A DNA stretch of 64,000 nt, from positions 62,001-126,000 of the forward strand of contig SAXG01000018.1 in assembly GCA_012932865.1 (NCBI GenBank). Reading direction: 5' to 3'. The stretch comes from Amylostereum areolatum. Its lineage: Eukaryota; Basidiomycota; Agaricomycetes; Russulales; Stereaceae. The translations under genes and the position numbers were made by a program. The notes beneath the pieces were generated by a model. It did not search any database. It was not told the DNA's origin and saw nothing but the letters and a program-made list of their open reading frames with translations. This document shows, piece after piece, positions 1-10,720 of this stretch; positions within the stretch are counted from its first letter, which is position 1, and each line of letters begins with the position of its first letter.

Positions 1-1128
1 CCGTTCCCATCGGATCGGATGAAGTCCTTACTCAAAAGCGGCCCATCCGAAGAAGGTCGTGCAAAAGCCTGCACGTACATTGACCATATGAACCAAACCT
101 TTGGGTTACAATCGGCCCCGCACTGGCACCTCCTGCCAAATCCTGCTCCTCATACCCATGGGGGAACCCTCCCTCGAGATCCTGACATAGATGTGTTGTA
201 TTCCTTCTTCAAAATGTTTCCCGGTCCTCTGGTGAGTGCCAACCGTGTTCTGCCACTGCCACCACTGATTCATTTTCCAGGGTCTTCCACGTCCTGGCCT
301 TTCGCCTCCACTCCCGCTTGCACCCTCGCCGCCCGACAACTGCTCACCCATGAACGCACTGATGGGCACGTTAGGTGGTCTACCCGTCGAAGGGTGTCTC
401 AAGACCGAATGGGAAGAGGCAAGGGCCTACGTCCATGGTATCTGCAGTGCCAAGGACTACTGTGTGAGTCTCCTTAGCTTTGGTATGGATGATTCCGGCT
501 GACGACGTCCCAGGATTATTACCCTTTTCCTCCCATGAAGGTTGGGAACCTGTGGCAGGCACACGGGTACTCGCTGCCCCCCTTCAACGTCCTCGAGCTC
601 TCCGTCGAGGACCTAGCATACGAATACTGGTCTGCCTACTTTGGTAGTCAGCCAGATGATCGCATCACACTCAAATTTGACCGCCGCTGGCTTGTCTATT
701 CTCAAACAGGATGGGACTGGTCAGGCCTGTATTCGTTTGGACTCAGGGGCCTACCCTCGCTGCTTGTTGGCCTTTACTACTGGGCTCTCAGGCTGTTAGG
801 AAGCAGCGTAACCCTGAACACTTCAACGTTGGATGCTTGCAAACAGTGGTACAACTGGCGAGTATGCGCAAAAGACCTGGTCGACGTCATCGCGACTCTG
901 CAAGGCATCAGCTTCGGTCAAATTTCCTGTGTCGCCAAAGACCTTGGCGTCCGCGCGCGCCACCGAAGTGGGCATCGCAAATTGTTGACGTGGTACGACG
1001 GTCCTCCTCCCGCTGTTGTACAACCCACTGTTGTCGGTCATGGCGCGGTTCCCCCTCTTCCACCCTCGGCACCTCGACCCACCCAATCAAGGTCGAAGAT
1101 GGCACACTTGACAACCCGATCGAGGTAG
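1..1128 (+). CDS. Unrecognised spliced gene, 5' end cut by window edge
   Basis: Three exons join in one frame: 1..231, 281..463 and 514..1128. The introns are 49 and 50 bases, each starting GTGAGT and ending CAG. The frame is open from base 1, so the true start may lie outside the window; the ATG at 19 is the alternative. The joined product is about 340 residues. After a proline-rich stretch it reads WEEARAYVHGICSAKDYC and continues across the second splice into DYYPFPPMKVGNLWQ, which supports that junction. The middle part is rich in Trp and Tyr (around 640-800). I recognise no domain and propose no function. The last 60 codons are low in complexity, while the alternative frame there ends IKVEDGTLDNPIEVD, which looks more natural. 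A further intron or a frameshift near 1060 is therefore possible. Confidence 0.5.
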
Positions 1129-1234
1129 ATCCCGACTGCTGAATTACCGTACATGTATCGCTGCGACCATGAATATAGAATATCTGGCTCCCTCCTCCCT
1201 TTCCAACCTGAGTCCCGCCCCGGTCCGGTACCCG

Positions 1235-1300
1235 CTGAGATCATGACATATTTTTGGGATGCCTTTCCCAAGGCATCCCGAAAATATGTCATGATCTCAG
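1235..1300. repeat. Near-perfect hairpin (31-bp arms, 4-base loop)
   Basis: Bases 1235-1265 are the reverse complement of 1270-1300 with a single mismatch (T in the left arm where C is expected), around a TCCC loop. Partial complementarity continues outward between the GGTCCGGTACCCG-type sequence at 1215-1234 and 1301-1316. It lies about 100 bases after the stop of the preceding gene. It could fold as a long RNA hairpin or be the remnant of a small inverted-repeat element. Confidence 0.85.
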
Positions 1301-1639
1301 CAAACCGGGACCGGGCAAGATTGAAATAACCGCGTGGTGCATCGACCGGGGCTAACGGTCCCATCAATGCCTGCTGATTGAATTTTCCCTGAGGTACGCT
1401 CCTCATTGGGCAGAAGGGATAGTGTGGTACAGACTCTTCGAACCGCAAAAAGTCGACGGCAGTTGTATACGGTCATCATAGACAGTACATCCCATTTTTT
1501 CCATCCAACCTCCTTCATGTTCCCCATGCTACATGCCGCCTATCTTTACTGTACAATGGTGCAGGTTACGCATGGGCAACTCTGCCCTGGGCAGGCAATT
1601 TGTCCTGCCTCTAAATTATTTCAAGCCTGACATTAGCCA

Positions 1640-2460
1640 ATGAGAAGGCTTGCACGGTAAGCTCCGCCTCCTGTCTCCCTTTTTTCATTGACCCCTGTCT
1701 CTTTCCCCCAGTATCATCACTGACACCCTTCGTCTTGATGCCGTCGAATATCCCATCCCCCAAGCCACTACCATGGCTAATCTCCCTCTGGTCGCCATTG
1801 ATCTCCCAGCACGACCTTCCTTCCTCCCCACTCTCTACAGGTGCCTCACTGCTCACCACCTTCGCCCTTCCAACCTCCTTGCTGGGGACGCATACGTCCT
1901 AAAGCAAGATACGTCGGCGGCCAGTCTCGCCGAACTCAACAAGGGTGCCGAAACCCTCAACGTCCCCACCATGACAAGCTACGACAAGATGCAGGCCATT
2001 CATGGTAGGTATACTTGACTTATGCCCTCATGATCGTGTGCTGATCTTGAACAGGAATTTTCCAACTGAACAACGGAGACGCCGTGTTCGCCCGCGATGG
2101 CGGCGGACGGGAATCCGGTCTTGACGACGTCCTGCAGGCCTTGGTTATCGGAAGGTACGCATCTTCCCCTGTCCCTTGGTCCGTCGACTGACACAGGCTG
2201 CCAGAGATCAATTCACGCCCGTGCGAGGGGACATTTGCGGTGGTGATGACTCTGAAGACGGGCCGCCCGCCTTGGAGATGGTGTCGGACTCTGTCAGAAA
2301 CACCTCGACACCCTCAACATCATTGGCTAGCCCGCCAACACCGTGCTCTTCACTCCCCTGCCAAGACGAAGATGCTTCGGCAAGCAAAATGGTCACTTGC
2401 GATGACACCGGCAACATCATCATGCGCCAAGCTTACCCTTCTGGCACGCAGATCTCCTGA
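1640..2460 (+). CDS. Unrecognised small spliced gene, possibly decayed
   Basis: A model with exons 1640..1656, 1712..2004, 2055..2154 and 2205..2460 gives about 221 residues. Introns are 55, 50 and 50 bases with GT..AG ends. ATG 1640 is preceded in frame by TAG (1634-1636), which favours it as the start. Exon 2 reads TLRLDAVEYPIPQATTMANL and exon 3 reads FQLNNGDAVFARDGGG, both of protein-like composition. I recognise no family. After the stop at 2460 the sequence still looks coding in another frame (HADLLRLAEALHAPQEAS near 2440-2495, then DLKVITAIVDPANISKQ near 2560-2610). The gene may therefore once have been longer and may now be frameshifted. A splice acceptor at 2196 instead of 2204 would change the last exon's frame. 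Confidence 0.35.
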
Positions 2461-4681
2461 GACTCGCTGAGGCCCTCCACGCTCCTCAGGAGGCATCTGC
2501 TTCCACATTGGCGGAGCCTGAACTCTCTACAGGTATCTTTATTTGGACTCACCCACAATGACCTCAAGGTCATCACCGCTATCGTTGATCCTGCCAATAT
2601 CTCCAAACAGATGCACAAGCTTGCCTGATTTTGAACCATCAATGTGGAGCCACATGTCACACAGCATCTGCAACAGCTCGACTGTGAGTATGAACCCACT
2701 CTGTGGTAAGCCCCTACGCTGAGCTCGCCATAGTCTGCAGGGTGAACTGGCTCTTGGCAAAAATGGTGTACAACAGGACAGTGGAAGAACTCAAAATTCT
2801 CAAGTTGGAGATGGAGCTCACCAACAGGGGTACAAGATATTCACTGAGAAGTGAGCGGCGGCGACAGCACTGGCCGGAAGACCAGAGGAGGTGTGTTTTG
2901 CTCGGTCACAAGTCACAATGTGGACAGGTCTTGCCAAGTGGAAGAGGGTTACGGGAGTCTTAGGGGACTGATGGGGACTTTGAACAGCTAGAGAGCCTGG
3001 GGTAGAGGGAGGTAGGGGGACTGCGAGTGCATTGTGGAAGGTTGCGACATGTTTGTTGTGTGCAAGAGTGACTCTGTATAAGGCTTCTGCAGTGACCTTG
3101 AGTTCTTCATCTGAGAGGAAGGGTTTTTCACCTGTGGCCCAGGTCCAACGATCAACATCCGCATTGAAGAAGCTTGGATACCACTCTACAACTGCACATC
3201 CATTCTTCTTGTAGGTGTACCACTTCCTTGTGCATTCATTGAATCTGATGCCGAGAGGGACGGACCAGGGTTGATCTCATTGTGGTCAGGTGGACGTTGA
3301 AGTATCACTGGGCAGTGACTCCGTCGTCGTGTGTCCAATGTATGATTTATCATCCACCAAGGGTGAGGGTGTAGTACTCACCTTGATTGTGTCCGCGAGT
3401 GAAGCCAAGGGGGAGGTCTGGAGTGGTAGCACAGAGGGAAGATTCAGAAGTGATGGTGGTGTCTAGAAGAAGTCTGCTGCAATAGGGCGACGGCCTAGGA
3501 GGCAAGCGGTGAGGTAGGAGGCTCTGAGAGCCTGACAGATATTGTACTGATGGTGACGCTGCCGCAGCTCCTTACAGCTGGTGACTGTTTGATGGAGGGG
3601 TGGTGGCGGTGTGGATTCAGACAGTGGGGAAGCTTTGATGGACGAGCAATGGTGGCAGATAGGTGTTAGAACAGGTATGCCAGGTGGAGGAATGAATGAA
3701 GAACTCGAAACGGTTCTGATCTATATTGAAGCACATAACAACACAAGCATAGAGGCAGAGAATTGTCTGCCTACTATTATCGTCATTCCAATGCCACTCG
3801 TAAATGTGACAGTTGACACTGTGGACCTTTCAGGTGTGCTCTTTGCAGAGGAGCTCAAGAGCATGCAGGCTGTCACGCACGGACTACTTGTGAGCCAGGT
3901 GACCAGAGCAAGGGGAGATGAGGATAGGGACAAGGAGACTAAGGAAGGGCTATCTAGCCTATGTGTCTGGAGAATGGACAAGGTCAAGATGACGAGGAGG
4001 CAAACAAAGCCGGAGTGGGAAGTGGGTCGGTGATGTAAGAATAGGTTGAAGGCCTAGAGCGAGGCCAAGGAACCCAAGAAGACTGAGAAGCTCATAAGAG
4101 GCGAGTACGAGGCCGGAGACAGATGTCCGATGTAAGTCCGATGCAAAATAAGAAAATAAGTAGGTCCGATGTTACTTAAGGAGAGCATTCATGACACAGG
4201 TGATTGATAGTGACGGTGTCTTCTTGAGGTCAAGGGAAGGGGGCATCACAATTAGAGTTGCATGTCTGGAGATTGAATGCAATAAAGATCGGTTGATCGA
4301 GCGGTTCCAGGATGAGGGATTTAATGTTGTAAAGGCAGGAGGGGAATGTGATAAGGTGGGTGTGGGGGAGATTGTCCTAGTGTTAGGGATTGGTCCAGTG
4401 ACTGGCAGATCACCCAAGTCACCCAAAGAGAGAGAGAAAAAAGGTTGGATTGGCAAGAGATGGTCCAAGTCTAGGCGTAGGGCCGAAGCAGTATGTGGGG
4501 AACAAAGAGGACAATCTAGGGAAAGGGACACAGAGGAGAGCCTTATATATGTACAAGATCAATGGTGCAATAATGGTGCAAGCGAGAGAGAACAATAAGG
4601 AAATGGAAGGGGAGGACAGAGTCCGGAGCAATGATGTCACAGATAGAAAGATAAGAAAGGAGTCAGGTCGACAATGTCATA
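2461..4681. other. No supported gene
   Basis: Only short open frames occur, and none has convincing splice junctions or a recognisable motif. The first 150 bases carry the coding-like remnants noted for the upstream gene. The rest, including open frames at 3611..4033 and 4191..4598, has composition compatible with chance. Confidence 0.4.
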
Positions 4682-5284
4682 CTCGCCTCACAGCACCCCC
4701 CTCGCCTCGTTCTTCTACACACCTCTCCTACCATCCCTACAGGCCCCAGCCCTCGAGGTTCAAGTCGAACGACCCATCCGTTGCTTCCCAACACCATCCC
4801 CATCCTCCAGGGCGCGCATTTCGCAACATCAAGCGCGCACGCAACGCCCCTTCATCCGTTCGCCTCGCCCTTGCATATTCCGCACCTACTACACCCTATC
4901 TAGCTTCGTGCCAAGCCCTAAGTCCGTCGCTTTCGTCGTTGTGCCTCCACAGCCTGCGACACTTTCTCCTCTTCCTCCCACCAACATCAAAGGCGTCCTC
5001 AGCGCCCCTTCGACCGTTTGCTCCCTCGCTTCGCGACAGCCCTCCCTACCACCCTACCTATCCCCTCGCCAAACGCGGTAGCCGTCGCTCAAGCCGTTCG
5101 CCCTCAGGAGCTCGTTGTTTGCAGGAGGCTGTTTGGAGAAATTTTCACCTTGGGATCGGACAAGTGTAGCTCCCCATCGCGTTGTGCTATCGGTACGCGC
5201 TCTTCAGGCCTCCATCTAGACCATCCACCCTCCCCATCGCCGTCGTAACCACCCCCATCGCCGTATCCCTTCGCCCGCGGCCCC
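4682..5284 (+). mobile_element. Copia leader fragment without LTR (diverged subfamily)
   Basis: This stretch matches the leader between the LTR and gag of the adjoining Copia units (equivalent to about 5778-6387). It has many substitutions, for example GACAAGTGTAGCTCCC instead of GACGAGTGTAGCTTCC. It shares these substitutions with the inverted fragment at 24059-24882, so both belong to the same older subfamily. It has no 5' LTR and stops abruptly where the first LTR of the array begins. Confidence 0.85.
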
Positions 5285-5735
5285 TGTTGAAGATATTCGT
5301 TTATGTCTGATTTCTACGCCTTTATTCTGTTCTATCTCCCTTCTATTCGCGTCTATTCCGCTCCATTCACCCTATTATCATCTAATTCCGCGTCTATACC
5401 CTCACATGCCCTCTCCACTTCACCCACTGTTCGCTATTGTACTGTACTTACTGTAGTTCAGCCTGAGCTAGCTTCCCTAGCTTCAGTTTCGAGTTAGTTA
5501 CCGCTTTAGGTCGATTCTCGGCTTATTCCGAGTTTCCTCCCACGCTCCATGGCCTCTACCTGCAGCCACACGCGTCTGCTCCTCCTCAGTCGCTCATTCT
5601 GTGCTGCAGGTATGCCCTTTGCTCGTTTCTGTCTTGTTTCTCAGTCGCTCATTCTGTGCTGCAGCAATCCACTGTTTGTGTCAGTTCTGAGCGTCCCTAG
5701 CTAGTTGGCTAGCCCCTTCAACTGCGACTTCAACA
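5285..5735 (+). repeat. Copia LTR 1
   Basis: This is a 451-bp LTR beginning TGTTGAAGATATTC and ending GACTTCAACA, so it has the 8-base terminal inverted repeat TGTTGAAG/CTTCAACA. It differs from the other LTRs by G at 5299 (A elsewhere). It is immediately followed by the primer-binding site. Confidence 0.95.
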
Positions 5736-5750
5736 GGTTATGGGCCCTGC
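5736..5750 (+). promoter_or_regulatory. Primer-binding site for reverse transcription (iMet half-tRNA type)
   Basis: GGTTATGGGCCCTGC follows the LTR end with no gap. Its complement contains CAT flanked by GGGCC and AACC, matching the anticodon stem-loop of initiator Met tRNA. Copia-type elements are known to prime from an internal cut of that tRNA rather than its 3' end. The same 15 bases recur after LTRs 2 to 4 (10014, 14292, 18571) and after the unrelated LTR at 49331-49576. Confidence 0.8.
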
Positions 5751-6442
5751 GCTCTAGCCAACATCCATCGCTTTTATCTCGCCTCACAGCACCCCCCTCG
5801 CCTCGTCCTTCTACACACCTCTCCTACCATCCCTAGAGGCCCCAGCCCTCGAGTTTCAAGTCGAACGACCCATCCGTCGCCTCCCAACGCCATCCCCATC
5901 CTCCAGGGCGCGCATTTCGCAACATCAAGCGCGCACGCAACGCCCCTTCATCCGTTCGCCTCGCCCTTGCATATTCCGCATCTACTACTCCCTATCCAAC
6001 TTCGTGCCAAGCCCCAAGGCCGTCGCTTTTGTCGCTGCGCGTCCACAGCCTGTGACGCTTCCTCCTCCTCCTCCCACAAACATCAAAGGCGCCCTCAGCG
6101 CCCCTTCAACCGTTTGCTACCTCGCTTCGCGTCAGCCCTCCCTACCACCCTACCTACCCCCTCGCCAAACGCGGTAGCCGTCGCTGAAGCCGTTCGCCCT
6201 CAGGAGCTCGTTGTTTGCAGGAGGCTGTTTCGAGAAATTTTCACCTTGGGATCGGACGAGTGTAGCTTCCCATCGCGTTGTGCTATCGGTACGCGCTCTT
6301 CAGGCCTCCATCTAGACCATCCACCCTCCCCATCGCCGTCGTACCCGCCCCCATCGCCCTATCCCATCGCCCTCGGCGCCCCCTCGAACCTCTGCTCGTC
6401 CAAATCGTCGCTTTTTGCGTATATCCTCTCCAATTCCTCATT

Positions 6443-9400
6443 ATGTCCGACTCTATCCCCAAAATCGACGCTCTCACCGGCCAAAACTACAAGGACTGGT
6501 CGAACGAGGTTCTGGCCTGGCTCCAGACCAAGGGCTGGGACGCTGTAGTGCTGGGGGAGACGTCCAAGCCGGCGGATACTGCTGCTGCCGCCCTCAAGGA
6601 GTACACCTCGATCTGCTCCAAGGCTGGGGGTGCCATCTACCTCCTCATCTCCAAGGACCAGCGAGGTCCTGTGGACGACCTTAGGCGCGACGCCCCTGCT
6701 ATGTGGACGAAGCTCGAGGCGCTGCACGTCAAGAAGGCGCCTGGCGCGCGCTTCAACGCGTATGACGACCTCTTCAATGTCCGCAAGAAGGAGGACGAGT
6801 CCCTGCTCGCTATGGCGACGCGAGTGGACGATGCTATGCGTCGCATTCGTTCCCTTCGCCCTGCGTCTCTCACCCTCGAGGAGCTCGACAAGGAGCTCAC
6901 CACCATGGCGTACATCCGCGCCCTCCCCTCGGAGTACTCCTCCTTCGTCTCGTCCCTCCTCCTGCTCGAGAAGCTCGACCCCGACAGCGTCAAGGACGCG
7001 TTTGTGCGCGAGGAGACCAACAGGGAGCGCAACCCCGAGTTCTTCAAGCCGGACGCTTCGTCTGCGCTCAGTGCGTCGTCGTCTGGCGCATCTGGCAAGG
7101 CCAAGGGGCAGTCCTCGCGTCCACGTCTCACTTGCGCGTTCTGCAAGAAGAGCGGGCACGAGGAGAAGACCTGCTATCAGAAGCAGATCAAGGACCTGCG
7201 TTCTCGCCTTGGGGACAAGGCCAACGCCGCTTCGTCGTCGTCTGACGGCTTCAATCCTGCTGGCGAACACGCTGGCAGCGCTGCATCCGCAAGTGTCGCT
7301 CCTTCCGACCCCCTCTCGCCGCTGCAGCTCGATGCTGACGTCGATTGGAATGCAGACACCGGCGCCACGTCTCATATGACCCCGCATCGCCACTTCTTCG
7401 CCTCCTACCGTCCCCTTCGCACGCCCATTCGCCTCGCAGACGGAAAGACGGTGTACAGTGCAGGAGTCGGTTCAGTGGTGTTCAATCCGGTTGTAGCAGG
7501 AAAGGCGCAGGGTGCCGTCGAGTTTACTAGAGTCCTCCATGTTCCCCATCTTCGCAATAATCTCCTCTCTGTCCTCTACCTTGCGAAGCATAAGGCGTTC
7601 GTCGTCACCATCAAGGGGAGCCGCGTCTCCTTCGCTAAGGACGGCGCTGTGTGGTTCACTGCAACGATCAACGATGCGAACACCGCCTATCTCGATGGTT
7701 CCACCTCTACAGCGTCGCACTACGCCCTATCCGCCGCGCTCGCCGCCTCTACGCCGCTCGACGCGTCCCTATGGCACCGCCGCCTGGCTCACTTCAACCA
7801 CGCTGGTCTCCAGCGCATAGTGCGCGAGAATCTCGTCACCGGTCTCGTCTTCAACTCGTTAGAGAAGCCCGACCCTATCTGCGAGCCCTGCCTCGCTGGC
7901 AAGATGCATGCCGACCCGTTCCCCTCCTCTACCACCGTCTACACAAAGCGCCTCGCCCTCGTCCACTCTGACCTGCACGGTCCGCTTCCAGTCCGCACCG
8001 CCTCTGGCTATCGCTACTGGGTCCTCTACATCGACGCCGCCTCGCGTTTCTACGCCGTCTACCTGCTTCGCAAGAAGTCGGACCAGTACGAGGCGTTCAA
8101 GGACTTCAAAGCGTGGGCCGAGAAGCAGACAGGCGAGAAGCTGCTCGCGCTGCAGGACGACAAGGGGGGCGAGTACATGGGGCGCAACATGGACGAGTTC
8201 TGTTCGCTGCACGGGATCGAGCGCCGTCATACGACGCGCAATCTCCCTCAGCAGAACGGCGTGGCGGAGCGTGCAAATCGCACCATTGAGGAGGGTGTCA
8301 CCGCGATGCTTGCGGAGTCCGGCCTGCCTGCGTCTTTCTGGGGAGAAGCGCTCAGTGCCTACATCCACGTCCGCAACCGCCTGCCCACCGCCGCCATCAA
8401 GGCGCACACCACGCCCTTCGAGCTCTGGCACGGGTCCAAGCCGGATGTGAGTCGTCTGCGCGTGTGGGGATGCACCGCATACGTCCATATCCAGCGCGAC
8501 AAGCGCAAGGGCCTGCAGCCGCACATGGTGAAGGCCGCCTTCATCGGGTATCCGGAGGGGTACAAAGGCTGGAAGTTCTGGGACCCTATAGCGAAGAAGG
8601 TCATCATTTGCGAGCGCGCCGACTTTGATGAGCGCGATTTCCCTCGCTCCAGGCTCAACAAGCCGCTCCTGCCCTCGCCTTCCGCTCCCCTCTTCCCTCC
8701 TCCGCCTCCATCGGAGCCTGCTCCCTCTCAGCCGGTGCTGGATGCCGGGGGAGACGACGACTCGTCCTCTGCTGAGCAAGACGAGCCTGATCTGCCTCCA
8801 GCTCCGCCTGCTGATGAGCATGATCAGGATGCGGCCGATCCCGCTCCTGCGCCGCCTGCAGCCGATCCTGCACCTCCCTCTCCACATGCGGGTCCTTCGC
8901 GGCCTGCTCCTCGAGGGAGGAAGCGCGCCGCCTCGCCCACCGGTCCTCTGCGCCGTAGCACGCGCGACGCCGTGGTCAAGGCGCGATCGAACAGCTGGCA
9001 GCCTCAACCAGTGCCCTCCAAGGCGAAAGTGCGCGAGCCGCTTCCTGCAGTCGAATCCGACGAGGAGGACGATGCTCACAGCGACTCTCCTGAGCCGTGG
9101 GCGAATGACGACGTCTACTCTGCGCAGGAGACGCCTGAGGCCGCCTTTGCCATCCACACCGCGTTGGAGACTGCCCTTCTATCCGCAGACGGCGAGCCGC
9201 TCTCCTACAGGCAGGCTATGCAGCGTCCAGACGCGGAGATGTGGCTTGCAGCGTGCAGAGAGGAGCTCGACGCGCATGCAGCCAATGGCACCTGGTCTAT
9301 CGCTTCCCTTCCCCCTGGCGCGCACGCCGTCGCATCGCGCTGGGTCTTCAAGGTCAAGCGCAAGGAGGACGGCTCCATCGAGCGCTACAAGGCGCGCGTC

Positions 9401-9568
9401 GTCGCGAAGGGCTTTGCCCAGCGTCCTGGCTTCGACTACTTCGAGACCTTCGCTCCCACTGCCAAGTTCCAGGCCATCCGCACTGTCCTCGCCCTCGCCG
9501 CCGTCGAGGATCTCCACCTGCGCTCCATCGACATCTCCCATGCCTTCATCAATGGCGACCTCTGTTGA
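6443..9568 (+). CDS. gag-pol: Copia polyprotein, unit 1: gag, protease, integrase, truncated RT
   Basis: This unit encodes 1041 residues, against 1436 in the complete unit. The start is the ATG of MSDSIPKIDALTG, chosen over the upstream ATG at 6278 because that extension is translated leader. In order it has gag, a CX2CX4HX4C zinc knuckle (residues 231-244), protease DTG (305-307), the HHCC and DD35E integrase (D510, D573, E609) and the start of RT. It ends SHAFINGDLC where the LTR has been joined. It keeps the first RT aspartate region but lacks FVDD and all of RNase H, so it cannot reverse-transcribe by itself. A base change at 8244 replaces Arg by Leu just before the QQNGVAER motif, and this is unique to the unit. 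Gag, protease and integrase could in principle still be made. Confidence 0.9.
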   Translation: MSDSIPKIDALTGQNYKDWSNEVLAWLQTKGWDAVVLGETSKPADTAAAALKEYTSICSKAGGAIYLLISKDQRGPVDDLRRDAPAMWTKLEALHVKKAPGARFNAYDDLFNVRKKEDESLLAMATRVDDAMRRIRSLRPASLTLEELDKELTTMAYIRALPSEYSSFVSSLLLLEKLDPDSVKDAFVREETNRERNPEFFKPDASSALSASSSGASGKAKGQSSRPRLTCAFCKKSGHEEKTCYQKQIKDLRSRLGDKANAASSSSDGFNPAGEHAGSAASASVAPSDPLSPLQLDADVDWNADTGATSHMTPHRHFFASYRPLRTPIRLADGKTVYSAGVGSVVFNPVVAGKAQGAVEFTRVLHVPHLRNNLLSVLYLAKHKAFVVTIKGSRVSFAKDGAVWFTATINDANTAYLDGSTSTASHYALSAALAASTPLDASLWHRRLAHFNHAGLQRIVRENLVTGLVFNSLEKPDPICEPCLAGKMHADPFPSSTTVYTKRLALVHSDLHGPLPVRTASGYRYWVLYIDAASRFYAVYLLRKKSDQYEAFKDFKAWAEKQTGEKLLALQDDKGGEYMGRNMDEFCSLHGIERRHTTRNLPQQNGVAERANRTIEEGVTAMLAESGLPASFWGEALSAYIHVRNRLPTAAIKAHTTPFELWHGSKPDVSRLRVWGCTAYVHIQRDKRKGLQPHMVKAAFIGYPEGYKGWKFWDPIAKKVIICERADFDERDFPRSRLNKPLLPSPSAPLFPPPPPSEPAPSQPVLDAGGDDDSSSAEQDEPDLPPAPPADEHDQDAADPAPAPPAADPAPPSPHAGPSRPAPRGRKRAASPTGPLRRSTRDAVVKARSNSWQPQPVPSKAKVREPLPAVESDEEDDAHSDSPEPWANDDVYSAQETPEAAFAIHTALETALLSADGEPLSYRQAMQRPDAEMWLAACREELDAHAANGTWSIASLPPGAHAVASRWVFKVKRKEDGSIERYKARVVAKGFAQRPGFDYFETFAPTAKFQAIRTVLALAAVEDLHLRSIDISHAFINGDLC

Positions 9569-10013
9569 AGATATTCATTTATGTCTGATTTCTACGCCTT
9601 TATTCTGTTCTATCTCCCTTCTATTCGCGTCTATTCCGCTCCATTCACCCTATTATCATCTAATTCCGCGTCTATACCCTCACATGCCCTCTCCACTTCA
9701 CCCACTGTTCGCTATTGTACTGTACTTACTGTAGTTCAGCCTGAGCTAGCTTCCCTAGCTTCAGTTTCGAGTTAGTTACCGCTTTAGGTCGATTCTCGGC
9801 TTATTCCGAGTTTCCTCCCACGCTCCATGGCCTCTACCTGCAGCCACACGCGTCTGCTCCTCCTCAGTCGCTCATTCTGTGCTGCAGGTATGCCCTTTGC
9901 TCGTTTCTGTCTTGTTTCTCAGTCGCTCATTCTGTGCTGCAGCAATCCACTGTTTGTGTCAGTTCTGAGCGTCCCTAGCTAGTTGGCTAGCCCCTTCAAC
10001 TGCGACTTCAACA
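9563..10013 (+). repeat. Copia LTR 2
   Basis: A 451-bp LTR with TGTTGAAG/CTTCAACA ends. Its first bases overlap and terminate the reading frame of unit 1. It shares the leader variant CAACGCC downstream with unit 1, while units 3 and 4 have CAACACC. Confidence 0.95.
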
Positions 10014-10720
10014 GGTTATGGGCCCTGCGCTCTAGCCAACATCCATCGCTTTTATCTCGCCTCACAGCACCCCCCTCGCCTCGTCCTTCTACACACCTCT
10101 CCTACCATCCCTAGAGGCCCCAGCCCTCGAGTTTCAAGTCGAACGACCCATCCGTCGCCTCCCAACGCCATCCCCATCCTCCAGGGCGCGCATTTCGCAA
10201 CATCAAGCGCGCACGCAACGCCCCTTCATCCGTTCGCCTCGCCCTTGCATATTCCGCATCTACTACTCCCTATCCAACTTCGTGCCAAGCCCCAAGGCCG
10301 TCGCTTTTGTCGCTGCGCGTCCACAGCCTGTGACGCTTCCTCCTCCTCCTCCCACAAACATCAAAGGCGCCCTCAGCGCCCCTTCAACCGTTTGCTACCT
10401 CGCTTCGCGTCAGCCCTCCCTACCACCCTACCTACCCCCTCGCCAAACGCGGTAGCCGTCGCTGAAGCCGTTCGCCCTCAGGAGCTCGTTGTTTGCAGGA
10501 GGCTGTTTCGAGAAATTTTCACCTTGGGATCGGACGAGTGTAGCTTCCCATCGCGTTGTGCTATCGGTACGCGCTCTTCAGGCCTCCATCTAGACCATCC
10601 ACCCTCCCCATCGCCGTCGTACCCGCCCCCATCGCCCTATCCCATCGCCCTCGGCGCCCCCTCGAACCTCTGCTCGTCCAAATCGTCGCTTTTTGCGTAT
10701 ATCCTCTCCAATTCCTCATT

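Noticed and set aside
4191..4598. 135-codon open frame
   Set aside because: No intron support, no recognisable motif and highly charged low-complexity composition towards its end. It overlaps other open frames on both strands.
6278..6442. Longer Copia polyprotein starting 55 codons upstream (MCYRYALF)
   Set aside because: This part is leader sequence also open in another frame. The ATG at 6443 begins the recognisable gag, as in related elements whose Gag starts close to its first helix.
7859..9157. 432-codon minus-strand open frame, repeated in every Copia unit, with other long antisense frames
   Set aside because: Antisense shadow of the GC-rich integrase and linker coding region. It recurs only because the unit is repeated and shows no protein family features.
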